From NCBI GenBank assembly GCA_002840765.1, contig PHCE01000012.1:62001-126000 (forward strand): 64,000 bases of DNA, in the 5' to 3' direction. Shown here piece after piece: positions 24,761-32,901 of the stretch (the stretch's first letter is position 1; each line of letters starts with the position of its first letter). The notes under the pieces are model-generated. The model was not told the origin of the DNA. It was given only the letters and a program-made list of their open reading frames with translations, and did not search any database. The DNA is from Betaproteobacteria bacterium HGW-Betaproteobacteria-7. GTDB lineage: Bacteria; Pseudomonadota; Gammaproteobacteria; Burkholderiales; Rhodocyclaceae. Both the position numbers and the translations under genes were made by a program.

Positions 24761-26002
24761 TCAGCCGACGACGACTGTATTTCGCCCCGCGGCTTTGGCC
24801 TGATAAAGCGCAGCATCCGCACGTCTGATCAGACTTTCGGTCGTTTCGTCAGCCTGATGTTGGGCCACGCCGATACTCACCGTAATGCGGGGTAACTCGG
24901 AAATCTGGATACCGCTGACGGATATCCGCAAGCATTCGGCGAGATGAGCAGCATTTCCGATATCCGTTTGCGGTAAGAAGATGGTGAACTCCTCCCCACC
25001 CCAGCGACATACTGAGTCGGTGTCGCGAACCCGATTCGCCAGCGTTTTTGCCAGCAGTACGAGTGTCTCGTCACCCTTCTCATGGCCGAATTGATCATTG
25101 ATGTTCTTGAAATGGTCTACATCCAGCATCAGAAGGCTGTAGTTCTCATCTTTACGCCGCCTCTGCTGACGGGCCTTTTCCAGCGATTTGAGAAAGTGGC
25201 GGCGATTCCACAGGCCGCTCAAAGGATCGCGCGATGCCGCATATTCGAGTTCATTCTTCAGGCGTTTTTGCTCTGTCACATCATGAACAACACACAGCAT
25301 GAGCCGCCTGCCTTCTATTTTCAAAGGACAGGCGTAGGTCTGCACATCTCTCAGGCTGCCATCGGCAAGGCGGTGAACAAAATTGAGTGGTCGATGCCCA
25401 CCAGCCAATTTGGCTACTTCGCTCATGATGGGCAGGACCTGACGCCCGAGCGCGTTTATTTCCCAAGTGTGTTTGCGGCAGAAGCCTTCCCGGGTGTGGC
25501 CGTAGAAACGGCATGCCGCCTGGTTGGCATCGACGATCCGGCCTTCTGCCATGGGGTCGATGAGGAGCATGGGCGCTCCATTTGAATGAAAGAGCTGGCC
25601 GTAGAGACTATCCTCAGTGAGGTCGTACTTCTCAGCAACAGCGACCGATGGCAGGCTGGACAAAATGCCTTCTACGAGGATTTGCTCGTTATTTGAATCT
25701 TGTTTGAGCAGTGACAACTGGCAGCTCAGGGGAACAGCCTCGCCATTCAGCTGAAGCGTCCAGATTTCGATAATTGGTTCGCGGGCACGCAGAGCCGGAA
25801 GATAGGCAGCAAGTTGTTCCTCGGCATGGGCTGAGTGGCTGCCGTGGCGCATTGCGTGCACGTCTGACGTGGCGGAAAGCCGTTCGGCCGCGTCGTTGGC
25901 AAAAATAAGTTCGTTTCCCCGGCTCGCGACAATCCATACCGGCGTCGTCAGCAAGTTCAGTGCGCGATGCTCGGGGTGCTGCAAGGTGAACGGCTCACTC
26001 AT
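24761..26002 (-). CDS. PAS-GGDEF diguanylate cyclase
   Basis: Cytosolic diguanylate cyclase (413 aa). The N-terminal part is a divergent PAS-like domain (TPVWIVASRGNELIFANDAAERL), a second PAS follows (MLLIDPMAEGRIVDANQAACRFYG), and the C-terminal half is a GGDEF domain. The active loop is GGEEF at residues 335-339. The inhibitory I-site RDTD lies five residues before it, so product feedback is expected. No membrane segments. MSEPF at 26002 is preferred to the upstream ATG at 26095. Base composition is lower in GC than the neighbours. Confidence 0.9.
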   Translation of the reverse strand: MSEPFTLQHPEHRALNLLTTPVWIVASRGNELIFANDAAERLSATSDVHAMRHGSHSAHAEEQLAAYLPALRAREPIIEIWTLQLNGEAVPLSCQLSLLKQDSNNEQILVEGILSSLPSVAVAEKYDLTEDSLYGQLFHSNGAPMLLIDPMAEGRIVDANQAACRFYGHTREGFCRKHTWEINALGRQVLPIMSEVAKLAGGHRPLNFVHRLADGSLRDVQTYACPLKIEGRRLMLCVVHDVTEQKRLKNELEYAASRDPLSGLWNRRHFLKSLEKARQQRRRKDENYSLLMLDVDHFKNINDQFGHEKGDETLVLLAKTLANRVRDTDSVCRWGGEEFTIFLPQTDIGNAAHLAECLRISVSGIQISELPRITVSIGVAQHQADETTESLIRRADAALYQAKAAGRNTVVVG

Positions 26003-26144
26003 CTGTTCGGCTTGAAGTTGAATTTTGGGCGGCTTGTGATACCGGCAGAGACAAGTATGCCCCGGACGATTCTCCCAGCAAAGAAGCGGGTGCAAAGAAC
26101 GGCAAAGGTCAGAGTTCGCAAATATGCTGGTTGCAATGGCGGCC

Positions 26145-26176
26145 GATCACAAGACCTGATCAATCTGTTTGTGATC
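26145..26176. repeat. 8-bp inverted repeat upstream of the GGDEF gene
   Basis: GATCACAA (26145-26152) pairs with TTGTGATC (26169-26176) across 16 nt that include a TGATCA. It lies in the 199-nt gap between the GGDEF gene and the hypothetical gene at 26202. It could be an operator for the cyclase gene or a weak 3' hairpin of the upstream gene; there is no T-run. Confidence 0.45.
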
Positions 26177-26201
26177 TCGGGGAGCCGACCTCGCCGTTCC
26201 T

Positions 26202-26564
26202 TCAAACCTTTCGTTCCGACTCGGCAACAAGTCGGGCAACGATAGGTTTTGCCTTGTCATACATCTCCTGAGGACCAAAGCGACTTTCCAGTCGCTCGAT
26301 TCCCCTGCTCAGCGATGGGCCAAGCTCAACGCTCGCCTCGTCCAAACCCAGCTTCGATTTCTCGAGTGATAGCAGTAGTTCACGCGGCGAACCTTTGACG
26401 CCATATTCCAAGAGTGCGTAGAAGACACTTCGCGGGATTCCGATATGCGCAGCAATTCGATTCCCGAGTTTGCGGCCTGACCCCGGACCGATCTGTCTCC
26501 AGAAGAAGACTGCCAATCCAATCAAGCCTAGAAAACTAACGACTAAATCGAAGTATCCCAACAT
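26202..26564 (-). CDS. Membrane-anchored hypothetical protein
   Basis: A 120-aa protein of unknown function. One N-terminal membrane helix (YFDLVVSFLGLIGLAVFFW) is followed by a basic linker and a helical cytosolic domain. The sequence IAAHIGIPRSVFYALLEYGV resembles a helix-turn-helix. The ATG at 26564 has GAGG 6 nt upstream; another ATG at 26570 abuts it. Codons such as TTA, CTA and AGT are more frequent than in the neighbours, suggesting a different origin. Confidence 0.6.
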   Translation of the reverse strand: MLGYFDLVVSFLGLIGLAVFFWRQIGPGSGRKLGNRIAAHIGIPRSVFYALLEYGVKGSPRELLLSLEKSKLGLDEASVELGPSLSRGIERLESRFGPQEMYDKAKPIVARLVAESERKV

Positions 26565-26667
26565 CAACATCCTCGCAAACTACGCGAATCAGAGGCCGAA
26601 CTACCGCCGCTGTGCACCTTTCGCGTTCTGGTAGAAAAATTCGTTTTCTGGTCTTGGTCCTGAAAGC

Positions 26668-26695
26668 AAAACGCCCCGAAAATTCGAGGCGTTTT
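26668..26695 (-). terminator. Rho-independent terminator of nrdJ
   Basis: AAAACGCC (26668-26675) pairs with GGCGTTTT (26688-26695), extended inward by CGAA/TTCG after one mismatch. Read on the minus strand, the stem ends in a T4 run followed by GCTTTC. The structure is symmetric and lies 18 nt after the nrdJ stop. Confidence 0.85.
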
Positions 26696-26712
26696 CTTGA
26701 TTCAATCTGCGC

Positions 26713-29610
26713 TTATCCGCAGGTCCCAACCGCCCCGCAAGCTGTACAGAAATCACACCCGTCCTTGCGGATCATCGTGTGGTTGCCGCATTCGCCGCAC
26801 AGCTTGCCCTGGGTCGGCAGCACCTTGTTGCTGGTGGTGTCTTCCGGCGCTTCGAGGATGCCCATTTGCTGCAGTGGGAAGCCGGCTTCGTCGAGGATGC
26901 CGAGCATGGCGTAGCGGTGGATGATCAGCTGGGCGATGTAGGCGACGGTCGACGGGTAGGTCTGCTGCTTGCGCGAACCCGGGACGAAGGCCATGAAGTC
27001 GCCGAACGGCTCGGAGTAGTCGAGCAGCTTGCGCAGCTTCATGCCGATCCAAGCCGGGTCGACGACGCGCATGTCGAGCGACAGCAGCTTGCACAGGCCG
27101 TCGAGGGCGCGCGGGTAGTTGCCGGCGAGCCACATCGAGTAGGGGCGGGTGACGCCATCCGGCAGGGTGATTTCCTTGAGGCCGAGGACGAAATCTTCGC
27201 CGGTCGCGGCGTTGTTGATGTCCACCGTCCAGGAGAGGGTGCCGTCGGTGCCGGTCTTCGGCTCCTTGGTGCTGAACAGGGCGTCCTTGACCGGGGTCGG
27301 GCCGTCGTGGGCGAGGGCGCCGAGTTGTTCGACGCGCCAGCTGATGACCTGGGCCATGGCCGAGACGACGGAGGGCATGCGCTTCCTTTCGCCATGCGGT
27401 GGCATGTGCATTTCGAAGGAGTCGCCCGGGGTCTTGGACAGCGCTTCCAGCTTCATTTCCAGCCAGGCGTGGTCGTTGGCGCGCATGTCCATGGACAGGG
27501 TCTTGGCGACGGCGCCGAGGCCGCGCGGTTCGGCCGGGCCGTTGGCCCAGACTTCGAACGGCCAGGCGTGGCCTTCCTGTTCGACGTGGCCGACGAAGAG
27601 CGCGAACTTGCCGATCGGCGAGTCGACCATGTAGGTCCAGCACAGGTTGCCTTCCGGCAGGTTCGGGCGACCCGGCCAGCGCAGGCTGGAGAGCACCGGG
27701 GCCGGCAGGTTCTTGATTGACAGGCGGCGGTTGGCGTCGGTGACGAAGTCTTGCGGCGACTTGGCGTCGTCGGCGGCTTCCTTGGCCGGTTCGCTCGAGG
27801 TGACCGAGAGAACGGAGCCGAGGACGCTGTTCGGACGATAGGTGGCCAGGCCCTTGAGGCCGGATTTCCAGGCGCCCATGTAGAGATCCTGGAAGTCTTC
27901 GTACGGGTAGTCGCCGGGGACGTTGACCGTCTTCGAGATCGAGGTGTCGATGAACGGGGCGACGGCAGCGACCATGTCGGCGTGGGCCTTGGCGGAGATT
28001 TCCAGGGCAGTGACGAAGTAGTCGGGCAGCTTGGAAACGTCGCCGCCCTGGTGCTTGTACAGACGCCAGGCGTAGTCCTCGACCGAGTATTCCTTGATCG
28101 TGCCGTCCTGCATCCGCTTCTTGCGGCTGTAGGTCCAGGAGAACGGCGGCTCGATGCCATTCGAGGCATTGTCGGCGAAGGCCAGCGAGATGGTGCCGGT
28201 CGGGGCGATCGACAGCAGGTGCGAGTTGCGCAGGCCGTGCTTGCGGATTTCGGCCTTGACGTCGGCCGGCAGGCGCGAGGCGAAGTTGCCGCCGGAGAGG
28301 TAGAGCTCGGCGTTGAACAGCGGGAAGGCGCCGCGTTCCTTGGCCATTTCAACCGAGTACAGGTAGGCGGTGTCGCGCATGAATTCGCTGATGCGGGCGG
28401 CCATGGCGCGGGCTTCCGGCTTGTCGTAGCGCAGGCGGAGCATGGCCAGCGCATCGCCGAGGCCGGTGTAGCCGAGGCCGACGCGGCGCTTGTTGGCGGC
28501 TTCCTGCTGCTGGCGTTCGAGCGGCCAGTGGGTTGCGTCGAGCACGTTGTCGAGCATGCGGGTGGAGATGCGGATGACTTCGGCGAATTCGTCGAAATCG
28601 AATTCGGCCTTGTCGGAGAAGGCGTCGCGGATGAACAGCGTCAGATTGATCGAACCCAGGCAGCAGCAGCCATACGGCGGCAGCGGCTGTTCGGCGCAGG
28701 GGTTGGTGGCCTCAATGACTTCGCAGTAATTGAGGTTGTTGTCCTTGTTCATCCGGTCGAGGAACAGGATGCCTGGCTCGGCGTGGTCGTAGGTGGATTT
28801 CATCACCTGATCCCACAGATCACGGGCGCGCACCTTGCGGTAGGTCCACAGACCGTCGTCGCGCTGGTAGGCGCCGGACGACTTCATATCGGTATTCGGT
28901 TCGGCGCGGTGGGTCAGTTCGACGAAACCGTCGGCATCGACCGCTTCCATGAAGCCGTCGGTGACGCCGATGGAGATGTTGAAGTTGGTCAGGTCGCCCT
29001 TGTCCTTGGCGTGGATGAAGTCCTCGATGTCCGGATGGTCGCAGCGCAGCACGCCCATCTGGGCGCCGCGGCGGGCGCCGGCGGATTCGACGGTTTCGCA
29101 GGAGCGGTCGAAGACGCGCATGTAGGAGACCGGGCCGGAGGCGCGCGACTGGGTGCCCTTGACCCGGGCGCCCTGCGGCCGGATGGAGGAGAAGTCGTAA
29201 CCGACGCCACCACCGCGGCGCATGGTTTCAGCGGCCTGGGCGAGGGCGGTGTAGATGCCCGGCTTGCCATCGGTGTTTTCGACGATGGAGTCGCCGACCG
29301 GCTGGACGAAGCAGTTGATCAGCGTCGCCTGCAGGTCGGTGCCGGCGGCAGAGTTGATGCGGCCGGCCGGGATGAAGCCGTTTTCCTGGGCCCAGAGGAA
29401 ACGGTTTTCCCAATGTGCCTGATCCTTTTCCTGCTCGACTTGTGCCAGTGCCCAGGCGACGCGCTTGCGTACATCGTGGACATTGGTTTCCTTGCCCTTG
29501 GCGTATTTTTCGATCAACACTTCGCCGGAGATTTCCTGCTCCTGCAGGGGGGCGAATTGGGGGGCGGCGGGAATGTCAGTCAGCGACAGTTGTTCGGATA
29601 CCGGGCTCAT
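26713..29610 (-). CDS. nrdJ: Adenosylcobalamin-dependent (class II) ribonucleotide reductase
   Basis: Class II ribonucleoside-diphosphate reductase (965 aa) that makes deoxynucleotides with or without oxygen, using coenzyme B12. The barrel carries [33 protein letters not shown], and the radical-site [14 protein letters not shown] around residue 302. Two TSCPD-like repeats follow (about residues 650-780 and 800-920). The C-terminus is a Cys-rich tail with C938, C941, C952, C955, C958 and C964, likely a zinc/redox-active site. A GAGGAGC lies 6 nt before the ATG. No class I nrdAB is in the window. Confidence 0.95.
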   Translation of the reverse strand: MSPVSEQLSLTDIPAAPQFAPLQEQEISGEVLIEKYAKGKETNVHDVRKRVAWALAQVEQEKDQAHWENRFLWAQENGFIPAGRINSAAGTDLQATLINCFVQPVGDSIVENTDGKPGIYTALAQAAETMRRGGGVGYDFSSIRPQGARVKGTQSRASGPVSYMRVFDRSCETVESAGARRGAQMGVLRCDHPDIEDFIHAKDKGDLTNFNISIGVTDGFMEAVDADGFVELTHRAEPNTDMKSSGAYQRDDGLWTYRKVRARDLWDQVMKSTYDHAEPGILFLDRMNKDNNLNYCEVIEATNPCAEQPLPPYGCCCLGSINLTLFIRDAFSDKAEFDFDEFAEVIRISTRMLDNVLDATHWPLERQQQEAANKRRVGLGYTGLGDALAMLRLRYDKPEARAMAARISEFMRDTAYLYSVEMAKERGAFPLFNAELYLSGGNFASRLPADVKAEIRKHGLRNSHLLSIAPTGTISLAFADNASNGIEPPFSWTYSRKKRMQDGTIKEYSVEDYAWRLYKHQGGDVSKLPDYFVTALEISAKAHADMVAAVAPFIDTSISKTVNVPGDYPYEDFQDLYMGAWKSGLKGLATYRPNSVLGSVLSVTSSEPAKEAADDAKSPQDFVTDANRRLSIKNLPAPVLSSLRWPGRPNLPEGNLCWTYMVDSPIGKFALFVGHVEQEGHAWPFEVWANGPAEPRGLGAVAKTLSMDMRANDHAWLEMKLEALSKTPGDSFEMHMPPHGERKRMPSVVSAMAQVISWRVEQLGALAHDGPTPVKDALFSTKEPKTGTDGTLSWTVDINNAATGEDFVLGLKEITLPDGVTRPYSMWLAGNYPRALDGLCKLLSLDMRVVDPAWIGMKLRKLLDYSEPFGDFMAFVPGSRKQQTYPSTVAYIAQLIIHRYAMLGILDEAGFPLQQMGILEAPEDTTSNKVLPTQGKLCGECGNHTMIRKDGCDFCTACGAVGTCG

Positions 29611-29667
29611 TTATTGCTCCTCAGCTTGGCTTGGTTTATCAGGCTTGTTAGTTTTCGAATGGGTCGT

Positions 29668-29696
29668 AATCTACTGCCTATAGTAGGTCGATGCAA
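29668..29696 (-). promoter_or_regulatory. Candidate sigma-70 promoter of nrdJ
   Basis: On the minus strand TTGCAT (29696-29691), a 17-nt spacer and TAGATT (29673-29668) lie about 58 nt upstream of nrdJ. The spacer carries a CTACT/AGTAG inverted repeat (29671-29686) that could bind a repressor. No NrdR box or cobalamin riboswitch was recognised. Confidence 0.45.
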
Positions 29697-29770
29697 TCCG
29701 TTGACTAAATACGGTGTGATGTGCCGCGACTGAAACCGTTTTGTCATGTCGCCGAAAACCCAGAAAAAAC

Positions 29771-29800
29771 AAAGCCCCGCCGACTTTCGCCGACGGGGCT
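29771..29800 (-). terminator. Rho-independent terminator downstream of the AAA ATPase unit
   Basis: AGCCCCGCCGAC/GTCGGCGGGGCT-like stem around a TTTCG loop; on the minus strand it ends in CTTTGTTTTTTC. It closes the minus-strand transcript of the AAA ATPase and the broken small gene. It is nearly identical to the ackA terminator at 31.67 kb. Confidence 0.85.
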
Positions 29801-29840
29801 GTTGGACAAAAATTTTTTGTTGGAGTGCCAGGAGGGCTCT
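29771..29840. repeat. Direct repeat copy A of the ackA 3' end and terminator
   Basis: About 70 bp that aligns with 31669-31740: the hairpin, the A/T-rich spacer and the GAGTGCCAG motif that encodes the last ackA codons in copy B. Copy A is not part of an ackA reading frame, so it appears to be a remnant of a duplication. Confidence 0.7.
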
Positions 29841-29846
29841 GTTTCG

Positions 29847-30065
29847 CTACCCCAGTACCTGGCGGTTGACGAGGAGGAATACGCCCAGCGCAATTTCCAA
29901 CAAGCCGACGATTATTGCTGGAAAGCCCTCAACAATCTGCCAGGTTTCATCACCGGCACGGCCTTTTTTCAGCAACAGAAAGCGTGCCTCTCTGGTAAGA
30001 ATGCTGTGTATGCCAATGGCGATCGCTGCCAGGGCGCATCACAGGGTGAGAGTTTGATTCGGCAT
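29847..30065 (-). pseudogene. Small membrane protein gene with an in-frame TGA
   Basis: From an ATG at 30065 the frame reads MPNQTLTL, then TGA at 30041-30039, then continues open for 63 codons to TAG at 29849-29847. The downstream part (CALAAIAIGIHSILTREA..., then IVEGFPAIIVGLLEIALGVFLL) is a convincing small two-helix membrane protein. No alternative start lies after the TGA except CTG or ATT codons. It begins 14 nt after the AAA ATPase gene and ends before a terminator, so it is the second gene of that unit. It may be a recent nonsense mutation, a sequencing error or recoding; no selenocysteine element was recognised. Confidence 0.55.
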
Positions 30066-30079
30066 CGTTCGCTCTGCCT

Positions 30080-31558
30080 TCAGTTGGCGGGTACTGTCCG
30101 GCTGCTGGCCCAAGTGCGCAAGGCAGAAATTTGTTCTGCCATGACCACCGATAATGGCTGCGTACCGGTAATGGCGTTTTCGACATCCGACTGCCGCAGA
30201 GGGCGTCTGTCAGCATGGGCAGCGTACCCCGCTGCCACTATGGCTTGCTCGATTTCCGCGCCGGAGTAGCCCGTTGTCAATTCGGCCAGGCGCCCAAGGT
30301 CAAAAAGAGCAGGTTCGAGCCTGCGTTTGACCAAATGGATGGAAACGATCTGGCGGCGGGCTGCGTCGTCGGGCAAGTCAACAAAGAAGATTTCGTCGAA
30401 TCGTCCCTTGCGCATTAGTTCGGGTGGTAGCGAGGTGATGTCATTGGCGGTGGCGACGATGAATACAGGCTCCTTGCGCTCGTTCATCCAGGTCAGCAGG
30501 GTGGCGAGCATGCGCCGCGATACGCCGCCATCACCATCTCCAGCGTCGGTGGCCAGTCCCTTTTCGATTTCATCCATCCACAGCACGCAGGGGGCGATCG
30601 TCTGTGCAATGTTGAGGGCGTTGCGTAGATTGGTCTCGCTCTCGCCGTGATATTTGCCATACAACTGGCCAAAATCGAGACGGAACAAGGGTAGTCGCCA
30701 CGATCCGGCGACACATTTTGCGGCCAGACTCTTGCCGGCGCCCTGGACACCGAGAAGCAGTACGCCCTTGGGAGAGGGCAGGCCAGGGGAGTTCGCCGGG
30801 TCGATGAAAACTTCGCGGCGAATCCCGAGCCATTGCTTGAGGCGGTTCAGGCCACCAATTTCCTCCAGTTTTGGGACGTTCGTTTCCAGTGTCAGGAGTT
30901 CCGCAGATTCCATCATCTGATGTTTGTGGCGCAGAACACGGCCGATATCGGCAGCCGTTATGGCGCCATCGTCATGAATCGACATCCGGCACAGTTTGCG
31001 TACGTCGCTTTCGGTCAGTCCGCTGAGATGCTGAGTCAGCAGGCTGATCGACTCGCGCGATCCGGAAACCTTTTGACCGGAACGATCCGCCCACTTCGCG
31101 GCTTCCTCCTTGAGTATCTGGAAAACCCGTTCCTTGCTGGGCAGCTTGGGTTCCAGAACCGCCGCAATCTTCTTCAAATCGCCGGGTAATTCAATCTCGG
31201 GTGCAATCATCACCAGCATGCGCCCGGAGTCCAGGGCCAGAAGATCCTTCAGCAAGCGAATGACAGTGGGGTCCGCGAGGAAATGATGTGCATCGAAAAA
31301 GACATAAACGGAATTGTCTGGCGAGGTCAGAATGTGTCTGAGCGCATCAGGAATCTGATCGGTGTTGTAGACCGGTTTACGCGTGCTTCCCTCGCAGAGT
31401 CCGCCGGTCACACTCCAGGTTGTCACGTAGCGACCATTGAGCAGGGCAAAACGGTCCAACATCGAAAGTACGCGTTGCTCTTCGTGGCTATTGATGATTA
31501 CCAATCCCTGCTTCTGCAGTAGCAACTCTTCCAGCCTGGCAAGATCGTCCATGCGCAA
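30080..31558 (-). CDS. AAA+ ATPase (Ycf46-like)
   Basis: AAA-family ATPase (492 aa). Residues 1-200 form an N-terminal ATPase-like domain without a clear P-loop (LVIINSHEEQRVLSMLDRF), as in Ycf46-type proteins. The C-terminal AAA domain has Walker A GVQGAGKS near residue 270, Walker B VLWMDEIEKG near residue 325, sensor 1 (VATANDI), the arginine-finger region MRKGRFDEIFF and sensor 2 (GYSGAEIEQAI). The role is unknown; the family resembles FtsH/CDC48 ATPases without a protease. A small membrane protein gene follows 14 nt later. Confidence 0.85.
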   Translation of the reverse strand: MRMDDLARLEELLLQKQGLVIINSHEEQRVLSMLDRFALLNGRYVTTWSVTGGLCEGSTRKPVYNTDQIPDALRHILTSPDNSVYVFFDAHHFLADPTVIRLLKDLLALDSGRMLVMIAPEIELPGDLKKIAAVLEPKLPSKERVFQILKEEAAKWADRSGQKVSGSRESISLLTQHLSGLTESDVRKLCRMSIHDDGAITAADIGRVLRHKHQMMESAELLTLETNVPKLEEIGGLNRLKQWLGIRREVFIDPANSPGLPSPKGVLLLGVQGAGKSLAAKCVAGSWRLPLFRLDFGQLYGKYHGESETNLRNALNIAQTIAPCVLWMDEIEKGLATDAGDGDGGVSRRMLATLLTWMNERKEPVFIVATANDITSLPPELMRKGRFDEIFFVDLPDDAARRQIVSIHLVKRRLEPALFDLGRLAELTTGYSGAEIEQAIVAAGYAAHADRRPLRQSDVENAITGTQPLSVVMAEQISALRTWASSRTVPAN

Positions 31559-31665
31559 TCAGTCCTGATTCAAATTAGAAAGGCGCACTCTAACGCATGG
31601 AAAATACTGATGTCATCAAGTGTCGAGTGTGAATTACAGGATCTGCTGGTTTTCCTGGCATGAAT

Positions 31666-31698
31666 GAAAAAGCCCCGCCGACTTTCGTCGGCAGGGCT
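31666..31698 (-). terminator. Rho-independent terminator of ackA
   Basis: Stem AGCCC-CGCCGA (31671-31681) with TCGGC-AGGGCT (31688-31698), one internal mismatch, CTTTCG loop; on the minus strand it ends in T5. Confidence 0.9.
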
Positions 31699-31740
31699 TT
31701 GGCGCAAAAAAAATACTACTTAGAGTGCCAGCAGCGTCTG
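31669..31740. repeat. Direct repeat copy B (ackA 3' end and terminator)
   Basis: Partner of 29771-29840. This copy carries the functional end of ackA (stop at 31720-31722) and its terminator. The two copies flank the AAA ATPase and the broken small gene. Confidence 0.7.
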
Positions 31741-32901
31741 TGCGTGGTGCGCCATCATCCACTCTTCGTTGGTCGGGATGACCAGCACGTCGACGCTGCT
31801 GTTGCCGGCGCTGATCACCAGGTCGTGGCGGGCGTTGGCTTCCGGATTCAGGCGGATGCCCAGCCATTCCGACTGCAGGCAGACGCGGCGGCGGACTTCG
31901 GCGGCGTGTTCGCCGATACCGCCGGTGAACACCACGGCATCGACGCCACCGGCGGCGGCTGCCAGTGAGCCGAGTTCGCGGGCGATGCGGTAGCAGAACA
32001 GCTCAACCGCCTCACGGGCTTCCGGCTTGTCGCTGGAAAGCAGCGTGCGCATGTCCTGGCTGATGCCGGAAACGCCGAGCAGGCCGGATTCCTTGTACAG
32101 GATGCGGGTCATGTCCTTGACCGTCAGACCCTTGGTTTCCATCAGGTGGAGGACGACGCCGGGGTCGAGGTTGCCGCAGCGGGTACCCATCATCAGGCCG
32201 TCGATGGTCGAGAAGCCGAGCGTCGTGCCGACGCACTTGCGATTGATCATGGCCGCCATGCTGGCACCGTTGCCAAGGTGGGCAACGATGACCCGGCCGT
32301 CGGCGCGGTGCGAGTGCTGCGGCAGCGTGCGGGCGATGTACTCGTAAGACAGGCCGTGGAAGCCGTAGCGCTTGATGCCTTCGGCGGTCAGGGCGCGCGG
32401 CAGGCCGAACAGTTGGGCGACGTCCGGCTGGCTGCGGTGGAAAGCGGTGTCGAAGCAGGCGACTTGCGGCACCGTCGGCAGCAGGCTCTGCAGGGCGCGG
32501 ATGCCGGCGACGTTGTGCGGTTCGTGCAGCGGGGCGAGCGGGATGAAGCTGGTCAGGTGTTCGAGTACCTGACCGTCGACCACCGTCGGCTGCGAGTAGA
32601 GGTCACCGCCATGGACTACGCGGTGGCCGACGACGACGATCTGCCAGTCAGCCTGGGTGGCTTGGAACCACTTGAGCAATGCGTCGAAGGCCAGGTCGTG
32701 GCTGACTGCCTCACCGACGATGGCTTGGTCGGCGATCTTCTCGCCGGCGCGGTCCTTGGCCACCATCTTGGTGGCATTGGTGCCGATGCCATCGATCTGG
32801 CCGGAGACTTCGGCGTCCGGCGATAGCGGGTGGGCAAGCGGGAAGAGGGCGAACTTGATGGAGGACGATCCGGCATTGATCGTCAGGATGCCTTGTTTCA
32901 T
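31720..32901 (-). CDS. ackA: Acetate/propionate kinase
   Basis: Acetate kinase family enzyme (393 aa) that interconverts acetyl phosphate plus ADP with acetate plus ATP. ILTINAGSSSIKFALF at the N-terminus, HRVVHGG, ACFDTAFHRSQP, YGFHGLSYEYIA and VIVAHLGNGASM are diagnostic. The start overlaps the stop of the MaoC-PTA gene by one base (TAATG). With that enzyme it forms a phosphotransacetylase-kinase pathway for acetate or other short-chain acids. Its terminator follows the stop closely. Confidence 0.95.
   Translation of the reverse strand: MKQGILTINAGSSSIKFALFPLAHPLSPDAEVSGQIDGIGTNATKMVAKDRAGEKIADQAIVGEAVSHDLAFDALLKWFQATQADWQIVVVGHRVVHGGDLYSQPTVVDGQVLEHLTSFIPLAPLHEPHNVAGIRALQSLLPTVPQVACFDTAFHRSQPDVAQLFGLPRALTAEGIKRYGFHGLSYEYIARTLPQHSHRADGRVIVAHLGNGASMAAMINRKCVGTTLGFSTIDGLMMGTRCGNLDPGVVLHLMETKGLTVKDMTRILYKESGLLGVSGISQDMRTLLSSDKPEAREAVELFCYRIARELGSLAAAAGGVDAVVFTGGIGEHAAEVRRRVCLQSEWLGIRLNPEANARHDLVISAGNSSVDVLVIPTNEEWMMAHHAQTLLAL

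Noticed and set aside
27751-29733. 660-codon plus-strand open frame opposite nrdJ
   Set aside because: Low-complexity Gly/Val/Arg-rich product and exact antisense position to a conserved gene; a shadow.
29611-29770. Cobalamin riboswitch for B12-dependent nrdJ
   Set aside because: The leader is short (about 60 nt from a good promoter) and lacks a B12-box-like segment.
30039-30041. TGA as a selenocysteine codon
   Set aside because: No selenocysteine insertion hairpin was seen after the codon and the position has no catalytic context; nonsense mutation or error is simpler.
29721-30269. 182-codon plus-strand frame between nrdJ and the AAA ATPase gene
   Set aside because: It runs through two hairpins and antisense to the small membrane gene; the composition is not protein-like.
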